A stretch of DNA of 45,646 nucleotides from Lachnospiraceae bacterium UBA5899. Lineage in GTDB: Bacteria > Bacillota > Clostridia > Lachnospirales > Lachnospiraceae. Positions 20,923-28,402 of this stretch are shown one piece after another. Numbering within the stretch: the first letter of the stretch is position 1; each line of letters opens with the position of its first letter. The stretch spans positions 1 through 45,646 of the forward strand of contig DJEL01000050.1 in the NCBI GenBank assembly GCA_002432425.1, given 5' to 3'. The position numbers were made by a program, and so were the translations under genes. The notes under the pieces are model-generated. The model was not told the DNA's origin, did no database searches, and worked only from the letters and a program-made list of their open reading frames with translations.

Positions 20923-23202
20923 ATGTTAGTAAGAAAGCTTTTTCGTACCATGGGCCTTTACCGGGCGCAGTTTCTTTCCATGATTATTATGATTGCCCTC
21001 GGCATCGGCGTTTTTGTGGGCATGAACATGGAATGGTACAGCATTGATAAAAACACCGCATACCTGTTTGATGCCACCGGCTTTGCCGACTACCGGATTG
21101 TCTCCGGGAACGGTTTTTCTTCGGAGGATGCCGGTAAAATTGCAGACATTGACGGTGTGGATGCGGTATCCCGTTATCTTTCCATTCACGTGGATGTAAA
21201 AGAAAAACAGGATGAAAGCGTTGCCCTGACGGTAACGGAAAATGCAGATGTTTCCGGTTTTCTGTTAATGGAAGGCAATGCATATGAGAAAGACAGCAGG
21301 GACGGCATCTGGCTTTCCGACAAATATGCCGCCGCCAACGATATTTCCGTTGGAGATACTCTTACTTTTCTGTATGCCAATAAGGAAATACAGGGGCATG
21401 TGGAGGGTCTCATAAAATCCGGGGAATACCTGATAAATGTCCGGGATGAAAGCCAGCTTATGCCGGATTACACAAACTTCGGCTTTGCCTACATCTCTCC
21501 CGCCATGTACGAGGATGCCGTGGGCTTTGCCTATTATCCGCAACTCCATGTGATTTCTTCTTTATCCAAGGAAGATTTCACAGAGAAAGCGGATGATGCC
21601 CTGCAGTCCACTGCTCTCATTCTGACAAAGGATGAAACCGTTTCCTATGCCCAGGCAGACGGAGAAAAAGAAGAAGGTAGGACTATGGGCTCCGTGCTTC
21701 CGGTTCTTTTCCTTGTGATTGCCGTTTTAACCATGGTTACCACCATGCACCGGATTACCTCCAAGGAAAAAACGCAGATTGGCACCCTGAAGGCGCTTGG
21801 TTTTAAGGACAGACGTATCCTGCGGCATTATACCTCCTATGCCTTTACCATCGGCATTATCGGTTCCGCTCTCGGTATCGGCTTCGGCTATTTCCTTGCC
21901 TGGTATATTATGAACCCTTCCGGTTCCATGGGTACTTACCTGGATATGCCCACCTGGCATCTGTATCTGCCCGGATTCTGTATTTATATTTTAATCGGCA
22001 TTCTTATCCTGCTTACCCTCATCGGCTTCTTATCCGTGAAGGAAATGCTGAAGGGAACGGCTGCCGATGCCCTGCGGCCTTATACGCCGAAGAAAATGAA
22101 AAACCTGTTCATCGAGCGCACGCGGCTTTTCCATATGCTGCCCTTCGGCACCCGCTGGAACCTGCGTGATACCATACGGCACAAATCCCGTACCGCCATG
22201 AGCCTGATTGGCATTATCGGCTGTATGACCATTATGGTAGGGTGCCTGGGTATGCGCGATACCATGGATGAATTTTTAGACATCTCCTTCGGAACCGCCA
22301 CCAATTATGCTTCCCGCATCTTTTTAACGGAAGATGCCACAGAGGAGGACGCAGACCGCCTGCTTCACGAATACAACGCAGACCGCAGCGCTTCTGTAAG
22401 CATTCAGTTGGGAGACAAAGCGGTTTCCCTGGATATTTATGACATTACCCATGACACGGTCCGTTTTATTGACCGGCAGTCCCAAACCGTCGCCTTGCAG
22501 AATGACGGTGCCTATATCTGTTCCCGCATTGCCGAGGACAGCAATCTGGCTGTGGGTGATACCTTTACTGTCAGTCCTTACGGCTCGGACGATACCTATA
22601 CGCTCCGGGTAGCCGGCATCCTGCATTCCATGTCGGAAAACGTCGTTGTGACCGCTTCCTATGCAGATACACTGAAAATTCCCTACACATTTTCTTCTCT
22701 GTATACTGCGGTGGAAAAGCAGGATATCAAGGCGGACGATGCGATTAAAAGCATCCAGTCCAAGCAGATGATTATGGACTCCTTTGATGTATTTACGGAA
22801 ATGATGAATTTAATGATTTCCCTGATGGTGATTGTTGCCATGCTTCTGGGAATTGTGGTTCTTTACAATCTGGGCGTCATGAGCTACACGGAACGCTACC
22901 GGGAAATGGCTACCTTAAAGGTGCTGGGTTTTAGGGATAAAAAAATCGGAGCACTTCTCATTGACCAGAACCTCTGGGTTACCCTTTTAGGTATTCTCAT
23001 CGGCATCCCCGCCGGCAGAGCAACCCTGCAGTATCTCTTAAAGGAGCTTGCCGGTGAATATGAAATGAACATGGCGATTTACCCCGCCAGCTACCTTATC
23101 AGCATTGTACTGACCTTTGGTGTGTCCTTGCTTGTGAGTCTCATGGTGTCACGTAAGAATAAAAAGATTGATATGGTAGAAGCCTTAAAAGGCACTGAAT
23201 AA
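20923..23202 (+). CDS. FtsX-like permease of a MacB-type ABC exporter
   Basis: 759 residues. One N-terminal helix (~14-36) is followed by a large extracytoplasmic domain (~40-250), an FtsX domain with three helices (~255-390), a second extracytoplasmic domain, and a second FtsX domain (~640-755). Motifs KTQIGTLKALGFKDRRI and REMATLKVLGFRDKKI mark the two FtsX repeats. The start at 20923 has AAGGAGG upstream; the open frame before it overlaps the ATPase gene end. This two-repeat form is the kind often found with lipoprotein, bacitracin or peptide exporters, but no sensor kinase is adjacent. Confidence 0.9.
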   Translation: MLVRKLFRTMGLYRAQFLSMIIMIALGIGVFVGMNMEWYSIDKNTAYLFDATGFADYRIVSGNGFSSEDAGKIADIDGVDAVSRYLSIHVDVKEKQDESVALTVTENADVSGFLLMEGNAYEKDSRDGIWLSDKYAAANDISVGDTLTFLYANKEIQGHVEGLIKSGEYLINVRDESQLMPDYTNFGFAYISPAMYEDAVGFAYYPQLHVISSLSKEDFTEKADDALQSTALILTKDETVSYAQADGEKEEGRTMGSVLPVLFLVIAVLTMVTTMHRITSKEKTQIGTLKALGFKDRRILRHYTSYAFTIGIIGSALGIGFGYFLAWYIMNPSGSMGTYLDMPTWHLYLPGFCIYILIGILILLTLIGFLSVKEMLKGTAADALRPYTPKKMKNLFIERTRLFHMLPFGTRWNLRDTIRHKSRTAMSLIGIIGCMTIMVGCLGMRDTMDEFLDISFGTATNYASRIFLTEDATEEDADRLLHEYNADRSASVSIQLGDKAVSLDIYDITHDTVRFIDRQSQTVALQNDGAYICSRIAEDSNLAVGDTFTVSPYGSDDTYTLRVAGILHSMSENVVVTASYADTLKIPYTFSSLYTAVEKQDIKADDAIKSIQSKQMIMDSFDVFTEMMNLMISLMVIVAMLLGIVVLYNLGVMSYTERYREMATLKVLGFRDKKIGALLIDQNLWVTLLGILIGIPAGRATLQYLLKELAGEYEMNMAIYPASYLISIVLTFGVSLLVSLMVSRKNKKIDMVEALKGTE

Positions 23203-23240
23203 CGCGTACTGACTTTAGTTTTCATAATACATTCTCTCAT

Positions 23241-23277
23241 AAAAAGAAGCGATTGGATTTTCCAACCGCTTCTTTTT
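23241..23277. terminator. Bidirectional terminator between the FtsX permease and cysK
   Basis: A 17-bp stem with one mismatch, 23241-23257 with 23261-23277, 3-nt loop TTT. Flanked by AAAAA and TTTTT, so it can end both convergent genes. Confidence 0.9.
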
Positions 23278-23285
23278 CATTTTAT

Positions 23286-24218
23286 TTATTCTGCAAACAG
23301 AGCTGTGGACAGGTATCTGTCGCCGGTATCGGGAAGCAGAACCACGATGGTCTTGCCTTCGTTTTCGGGACGCTTTGCCAGTTCTACTGCCGCATGTACG
23401 GCTGCACCGGAAGAAATACCAACCAGAACACCTTCCTTGTGTCCGATTTTTCTGCCCATAGCAAATGCATCTTCATCTGCTACCGGAATGACTTCATCAT
23501 ATATCTTGGTATCGAGTACTTCGGGAATAAATCCTGCGCCGATACCCTGGATTTTGTGTGCACCGGGTGTTCCTTTGGATAATACAGGGGAAGAAGCAGG
23601 CTCAACAGCTACTATCTTCACATCTGCTTTCTTGGATTTTAAGTATTTGCCGACACCGGTTACAGTACCGCCGGTACCTACACCTGCTACAAATACATCT
23701 ACTTCGCCGTCGGTATCTTCAAAGATTTCCGGACCGGTGGTTTCAAAATGTGCCTTCGGGTTAGCGGGATTCACAAACTGTCCTGCGATGAATGCACCGG
23801 GAATTTCTTTTGCCAATTCTTCTGCCTTGGCAATCGCACCCTTCATACCCTTAGCGCCTTCGGAAAGTACTAATTCTGCACCGTAGGCTTTCATAAGTTG
23901 TCTTCTTTCTACAGACATGGTTTCGGGCATTACGATAATAATACGGTAACCTCTGGCCGCTGCAACGGCTGCCAGACCGATACCGGTGTTGCCGGAAGTA
24001 GGTTCAATAATAACGGCATCTTTGGTAAGCTTGCCGGTTGCTTCTGCATCGTCCAGAATGGCCTTTGCAATACGGTCTTTTACGGAGCCTGCAGGGTTAA
24101 AATACTCTAACTTTGCTAAGACTTTTGCTTTCAGTCCGTATTCCTGCTCGATATGGGTGAGCTCCAGTAAGGGTGTCTTTCCGATTAACTGATCTGCTGA
24201 TGTATAAACCTTTGCCAT
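23286..24218 (-). CDS. cysK: Cysteine synthase (O-acetylserine sulfhydrylase)
   Basis: 310 residues, the standard length. A PLP enzyme that joins sulfide and O-acetylserine to make cysteine. The PLP lysine is in NPAGSVKDR (K47); TSGNTG (74-79) binds the substrate carboxylate; GTGGT (181-185) binds the PLP phosphate; GISSGAA is near the C-terminus. GAGGAGG lies upstream. Its promoter is flanked by a 7-bp inverted repeat (24274-24296), suggesting repression by an Rrf2-type or similar regulator in response to sulfur supply. Confidence 0.96.
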   Translation of the reverse strand: MAKVYTSADQLIGKTPLLELTHIEQEYGLKAKVLAKLEYFNPAGSVKDRIAKAILDDAEATGKLTKDAVIIEPTSGNTGIGLAAVAAARGYRIIIVMPETMSVERRQLMKAYGAELVLSEGAKGMKGAIAKAEELAKEIPGAFIAGQFVNPANPKAHFETTGPEIFEDTDGEVDVFVAGVGTGGTVTGVGKYLKSKKADVKIVAVEPASSPVLSKGTPGAHKIQGIGAGFIPEVLDTKIYDEVIPVADEDAFAMGRKIGHKEGVLVGISSGAAVHAAVELAKRPENEGKTIVVLLPDTGDRYLSTALFAE

Positions 24219-24259
24219 AATAGTATCCTCCTCGTTAGGTCGTTTTTTATGTTAAAACT

Positions 24260-24296
24260 GTTATACACCTACTAAACCTACGTTGTCAATAGGTTT
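24260..24296 (-). promoter_or_regulatory. cysK promoter with flanking inverted repeat
   Basis: On the minus strand TTGACA (24289-24284), 18 bp, TATAAC (24265-24260). The -35 sits inside the spacer of a perfect inverted repeat AAACCTA-N9-TAGGTTT (24274-24296). A further CACCTACT at 24267-24274 partly repeats the half-site. A CymR-like repressor is a reasonable candidate, unproven. Confidence 0.62.
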
Positions 24297-24308
24297 TGTA
24301 ATTTTTTC

Positions 24309-25706
24309 TTATTTTTCTACCAGATTGCTTATCCACATGCCAGTTTTTACCATAATAAAGCCAATGACGCACTTTATCAGGTCAAGCAGCTGGCAGCACA
24401 GGTACAGCGGCACAATAGGCATATCCGTGTAACGGCTTAAGAAATACGCGCAGGGGATGCTGACCACCCACACGAATACACTGTCAAACAAAAAAGTGAT
24501 GACCGTCTTGCCGCCCGCCCTTATGGTAAAGTAGCAGGTGTTCAAAAAGGCATTGATGGGAATATAAAGCGCCACGATGCGGATAAAGCTGGTGGCAAGC
24601 CCCCGTACTTTGTCCGTGGTGTTGTAAATCATGGGGAAGAAGGGTGCCAGAATAAACAGCACAACACCCACTGTCATGCAGGTCAGGATGGAAAAGACAA
24701 TGAGCTTGGTATCCGTGTCCTTCGCCTCTTCCATTTTTCCTGCTCCCAGAAGCTGACCGATGATAATTGCCACCGCATTGCCCATGGAAATATAGACCAC
24801 GCCGAACAGGTTGGAAATCGTGGAGGAAATATTCATGCCTGCCACCACATCCAGTCCCCTCATGGAGTAGCACTGGGTCATAACCGCCATGCCCATCGCC
24901 CACAGAAGCTCGTTTGCCATCAGAGGCGTGCCCTTTATCAGTATCTTGGACACCAGACTGCCCGGAATGTGCAGGCTTTCGTAAGCGCCCTTGATAAACG
25001 GATAACGGTCGGCATGCTTATGCGTATAGAGAATAACGATGACCATTTCCACGTAACGCGCCAGCACCGTTGCACTGGCGGCGCCCACAACGCCCAGTCT
25101 GGGAAATCCCAAAAGGCCGAAAATCAGCACCGCATTGAAGCACATATTAACGCCCACCGCCGCCATACTGGCTTTCATGGGCAGAATGGTTTCCCCGCAT
25201 TCACGCAGGGTGCTGGTATAACACTGGCTGATTGCAAAGGGCGGTATGCCGATTAACATCACTAAAAGGTACTGTCTGCCGTAATGAAGGGCCGCCTGCA
25301 GCGCCGCCGGGTCCGTGGTTTCCTCTTCATGCAGGTACAGGCTGATGAGGTTTTCTCCGGCAAAATAAAATAACAGGCAGGCGCACAGCGTCACAATAAT
25401 AATGGCTATCAGCTTAAAGCGGAAGGTGTGACGCACCCCATCGTGCTTTCCGCAGCCGTAAAACTGTGCACCGAAAATACCGGCGCCGGATATGACGCCG
25501 AAAATGCCCAGATTAAACACAAACAGAAGCTGGTTGACTATCGCCACACCCGACATCTGCTCGGTTCCCACTCTTCCCACCATGATGTTGTCAAGCAGGC
25601 TTACGAAGTTCGTAATGCCGTTCTGAATCATAATGGGCAGCACAACTCCCAGGACCATAAGGTAAAACGCCTTATCGCCCAGATACTTTTTCTTAAACTT
25701 TTCCAT
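24309..25706 (-). CDS. MATE family efflux transporter
   Basis: 465 residues with about 12 membrane helices in two related halves. The first half opens VLPIMIQNGITNFVSLLDNIMVGRVGTEQMSGVAI, the typical MATE/MatE pattern, and the second begins GTPLMANELLWAMGMAVMTQCY. Cation-coupled efflux of drugs or metabolites across the cell membrane is the family role; substrate unknown. It lies 14 bp after the radical SAM gene and is probably co-transcribed with it; 90 bp separate it from the cysK start. Confidence 0.92.
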   Translation of the reverse strand: MEKFKKKYLGDKAFYLMVLGVVLPIMIQNGITNFVSLLDNIMVGRVGTEQMSGVAIVNQLLFVFNLGIFGVISGAGIFGAQFYGCGKHDGVRHTFRFKLIAIIIVTLCACLLFYFAGENLISLYLHEEETTDPAALQAALHYGRQYLLVMLIGIPPFAISQCYTSTLRECGETILPMKASMAAVGVNMCFNAVLIFGLLGFPRLGVVGAASATVLARYVEMVIVILYTHKHADRYPFIKGAYESLHIPGSLVSKILIKGTPLMANELLWAMGMAVMTQCYSMRGLDVVAGMNISSTISNLFGVVYISMGNAVAIIIGQLLGAGKMEEAKDTDTKLIVFSILTCMTVGVVLFILAPFFPMIYNTTDKVRGLATSFIRIVALYIPINAFLNTCYFTIRAGGKTVITFLFDSVFVWVVSIPCAYFLSRYTDMPIVPLYLCCQLLDLIKCVIGFIMVKTGMWISNLVEK

Positions 25707-25720
25707 GTCTCTCTCCCTTT

Positions 25721-26416
25721 TTATTCCACGCCGCGCAGCTCCGCTTTTTTCACGTAAGGCTTCACAAGCTGCAGAAAGCTCTCTAATTCTTCCTTTTCAA
25801 AGGCGGAATAGCCTTTTTTGATTACGTTCTCGTTGTCCCGGTATGATTGCAGGTAATAAGCCTCTGCGCCCTCAATCCACTGCCCCATTTTGGCAAAGTC
25901 CTCTTCTTCATGAAGTCCTTTTACCACAGTGGTCCGAAATTCATAGGCAATCCCGGAATGTAAGAGCATGTCCACGCTCTCCTCTAACTTTTCTACCGCC
26001 AAATCCGGCTTTCCCACCGTCAGCGCATATTTTTCCTTGCTGTTTTTCAAATCCATTGCCACATAGTCCAGAAGCTTTTCTCTTAAAAGGCTTTGCAGCA
26101 CCTCCGGTCTGTAGCCGTTGGTATCCAGTTTCACCAGAAGTCCCAGTTCTTTTATTTTACGGATAAAATCCGCCAAATCCGGCTGCAGGGTAGGCTCTCC
26201 GCCCGTAATGCATACACCGGAAAGTATGTTTTTTCTCTTTTTTAAGAAACCAAGCACCTCTTCTTCCGAAATCAGCGGAAACTCGCCCGGATGCAGCACC
26301 AAATCGCCGTTGTGGCAGAACGGGCAGCAAAAATTACAGCCCCCTGTAAAAACAGTGGCTGCTACGTGTTCGGGATAATCCAATAAGGTTGTTTTATTTA
26401 ATCCATGAATCTGCAT
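25721..26416 (-). CDS. Anaerobic ribonucleoside-triphosphate reductase activating protein (radical SAM)
   Basis: 231 residues. The radical SAM cluster is CNFCCPFCHNG, where C27, C31 and C34 give CxxxCxxC; GGEP follows at about residue 72. The opening IHGLNKTTLLDYPEHVAATVFTGGCNFCCPFCHN is the NrdG-like type annotated as anaerobic RNR activase, though the nrdD gene is not in the window. Related proteins of this size are also called pyruvate formate-lyase activases, so the target is not certain. First gene of a two-gene unit with the MATE transporter; a TTGCAC/TATGAT promoter lies upstream. Confidence 0.85.
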   Translation of the reverse strand: MQIHGLNKTTLLDYPEHVAATVFTGGCNFCCPFCHNGDLVLHPGEFPLISEEEVLGFLKKRKNILSGVCITGGEPTLQPDLADFIRKIKELGLLVKLDTNGYRPEVLQSLLREKLLDYVAMDLKNSKEKYALTVGKPDLAVEKLEESVDMLLHSGIAYEFRTTVVKGLHEEEDFAKMGQWIEGAEAYYLQSYRDNENVIKKGYSAFEKEELESFLQLVKPYVKKAELRGVE

Positions 26417-26484
26417 TTCGGTTGCCTCTTTTCCTTCTTGCAGTTATAATAAAAATACAAAAATCCGTCCGCCGGACAAGTTCT

Positions 26485-26513
26485 ATCATACCAATAAAAA
26501 GGGACGAGTGCAA
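26485..26513 (-). promoter_or_regulatory. Promoter of the radical SAM-MATE unit
   Basis: On the minus strand TTGCAC (26513-26508), 17 bp, TATGAT (26490-26485). The region 26417-26632 holds no gene; a CTCC/GGAG hairpin near 26593 and a TATGAT near 26609 may belong to the divergent tadA promoter. Confidence 0.6.
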
Positions 26514-26632
26514 GTGCGCCGCCGCGCGGAGCATTGGTAAAACAGGTAGAAATCACAACAGACTCTATGCAAACCGACGGAATCTGCAACCAGCTCCACC
26601 CGGGAGCTATGATATAAAGTAAGGAAATGAAA

Positions 26633-27151
26633 ATGGAAAACAACGGTCAGGATAAGCGGAAAGACGATGCTCTTATGCAGCACGAAAAATATATGAAGGA
26701 AGCCATAAAGCAGGCGAAAAAGGCATATAAATTAGGAGAGGTTCCCATCGGCTGCGTGATTGTGTACGAGGGTAAAATCATCGGGCGCGGCTACAACCGC
26801 CGCAAAACGGACAAGAACACGCTCTCCCATGCAGAAATTATTGCCATCAGAAAGGCAAGCAAGGTCATGGGCGACTGGCGTCTGGAGGGCTGTCAGCTCT
26901 ATGTGACTTTAGAGCCCTGTCAGATGTGCGCCGGAGCCATCGTACAGGCACGCATTCCCGAGGTTTACATGGGCTGTATGAACCCCAAGGCAGGTTGTGC
27001 CGGTTCTATCTTAAATATCCTGCAGATGCCCGAATTTAACCATCAGGTTGCCGTTACACGGGGCATACTGGAAGAAGAATGCAGCAATATGCTGAAAACT
27101 TTTTTTAAGGAGCTGCGCCTGCGGCTGAAGCAGGAGAAAGAGAACTCTTGA
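26633..27151 (+). CDS. tadA: tRNA adenosine(34) deaminase
   Basis: About 172 residues. Converts A34 to inosine in tRNA-Arg(ACG). The zinc-site motif HAE (66-68) and PCQMC (95-99) are intact, with GEVPIGCVIV and MGCMNPKAGCAGS typical of TadA. The start at 26633 fits AAGG at 8-nt spacing better than the ATG two codons earlier. The last ~20 residues form a basic tail. The SRP RNA follows at once: its -35 box overlaps this gene's stop codon. The tadA-SRP RNA pairing recalls the Bacillus order tadA-scr-dnaX. Confidence 0.96.
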   Translation: MENNGQDKRKDDALMQHEKYMKEAIKQAKKAYKLGEVPIGCVIVYEGKIIGRGYNRRKTDKNTLSHAEIIAIRKASKVMGDWRLEGCQLYVTLEPCQMCAGAIVQARIPEVYMGCMNPKAGCAGSILNILQMPEFNHQVAVTRGILEEECSNMLKTFFKELRLRLKQEKENS

Positions 27152-27176
27152 CACTTTCCTTAAAAACCGATATACT
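27148..27176 (+). promoter_or_regulatory. SRP RNA promoter overlapping the tadA stop codon
   Basis: TTGACA (27148-27153), 17 bp, TATACT (27171-27176), a near-consensus strong promoter. The tadA stop TGA (27149-27151) lies inside the -35 hexamer. Confidence 0.88.
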
Positions 27177-27182
27177 AAATAA

Positions 27183-27397
27183 GCCGTGCATATGCCTTTA
27201 GGCGGGCATTTCTATGGCTGGCTTTCTGAAGCGATGTTGAAGTTTGGGTCTTACGCAATGGACATCCACGAACCGTGTCAGGGTGGGAACACAGCAGCAC
27301 TAAGAGGAACCGTTCATGTGCCGTAAGGGTGCCTGGCGGAGTCGTTTTCAGGAGTACCGCATAGAAGTGTCTACCCAAATGTGTATGCGCGGTTTTT
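27183..27397 (+). ncRNA. ffs: Signal recognition particle RNA, large (Alu-containing) type
   Basis: About 215 nt. The helix 8 core reads GTCAGGGTGGGAACACAGCAGC, matched here by its pieces GTCAGG, the GGAA loop and AGCAGC; followed by ATGTGCCGTAAGGGTGCCTGGC, as in Bacillus scRNA. The 5' end GCCGTGCATA (27183) pairs with TATGCGCGGT near 27384-27393, giving the terminal stem, and TTTTT ends the transcript. The extra 5' and 3' sequence beyond helix 8 indicates the larger type with an Alu-like domain. It works with Ffh to target membrane and secreted proteins. Confidence 0.93.
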
Positions 27398-27489
27398 CTA
27401 TGCCCGGAGGGGCAATCTGATGTATGCCGGATGGCGAGCTGCATGCCCGGGCGGCATAAGACTTGCTGTTTTAAGGAATGGTGATTTTG

Positions 27490-28392
27490 ATGGGTTGTAA
27501 ATTATGCAAAAGAGAATGTAATGCGGACAGAACGCATGGGGAATGCGGCTATTGCGGGGAAAGCGACGGTATATGGGTAGCACGCACCGCCTTGCATTTG
27601 TGGGAGGAACCCTGCATCTGCGGCAAAGCCGGCTCCGGCACCGTGTTCTTCTGCGGCTGCCCGCTGCATTGTGTTTACTGCCAGAATGCCTCTATTTCCT
27701 GCGGACATGCCGGGGAGGCTGCCTCACCGAAATGCATCACCACAGAAAGGCTTACGGATATCTTTTTGTCCTTGCAATCCCAGGATGCCTGCAACATTAA
27801 CCTCATTACCCCGACACAGTACATCCCGCAGATTATTACCGCCTTAAAGAACGCAAAAAAGCAGGGACTTTCCATCCCCGTTGTCTACAATACCGGCACC
27901 TATGAAAAGCCCGAAGTCCTGCGCTCCTTAAACGGTCTTGTTGACATTTATCTGCCGGATTTCAAATACTATTCCCACAGGCTTTCCGAAAAATACTCCG
28001 CCGCACCAGACTACCGGGAAGCGGCTGCCGCCGCACTTGCGGAAATGGTACGCCAGACCGGCTCACCCGTATACGACGAAAACACCGGACTGATGAAATC
28101 CGGTGTCATTGTCCGTCATATGATGCTTCCCGGACACCTGCAGGACTCTAAAAAGGTGCTGTCCTATCTCCGCGATACCTATGGCGATACCATTGTTTAC
28201 AGTGTTATGAGCCAGTACACGCCTGTCCGGATGTTTCCCGACATGCCCGAACTGAACCGTCGTGTTTCCCACCGGGAATACAATGCCCTGCTGGACTATT
28301 GTCTGTCCATCGGCATCGAAGACGGCTACATGCAGGAAGGCGAAGCAGCGGAAAGCAGCTTTATTCCCTCTTTTAACGGGGAAGGTGTATAG
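27490..28392 (+). CDS. Radical SAM protein, PflX-like (COG1313)
   Basis: About 300 residues. The radical SAM cluster motif is GCPLHCVYCQN, where C57, C61 and C64 give CxxxCxxC. The N-terminus adds five cysteines (C3, C6, C10, C19, C22) in two CxxC-like pairs, as in the PflX group of putative pyruvate formate-lyase activases of unknown target. YNTGTYEKPEVL and VDIYLPDFKYYS fit the family. The start is uncertain: an ATG at 27478 lies too close to AAGGA, and TTG at 27487 or ATG at 27490 fits better. It lies ~90 bp after the SRP RNA and ends 10 bp from a convergent lipoprotein gene. Confidence 0.82.
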   Translation: MGCKLCKRECNADRTHGECGYCGESDGIWVARTALHLWEEPCICGKAGSGTVFFCGCPLHCVYCQNASISCGHAGEAASPKCITTERLTDIFLSLQSQDACNINLITPTQYIPQIITALKNAKKQGLSIPVVYNTGTYEKPEVLRSLNGLVDIYLPDFKYYSHRLSEKYSAAPDYREAAAAALAEMVRQTGSPVYDENTGLMKSGVIVRHMMLPGHLQDSKKVLSYLRDTYGDTIVYSVMSQYTPVRMFPDMPELNRRVSHREYNALLDYCLSIGIEDGYMQEGEAAESSFIPSFNGEGV

Positions 28393-28402
28393 TGCGCGTA
28401 GT

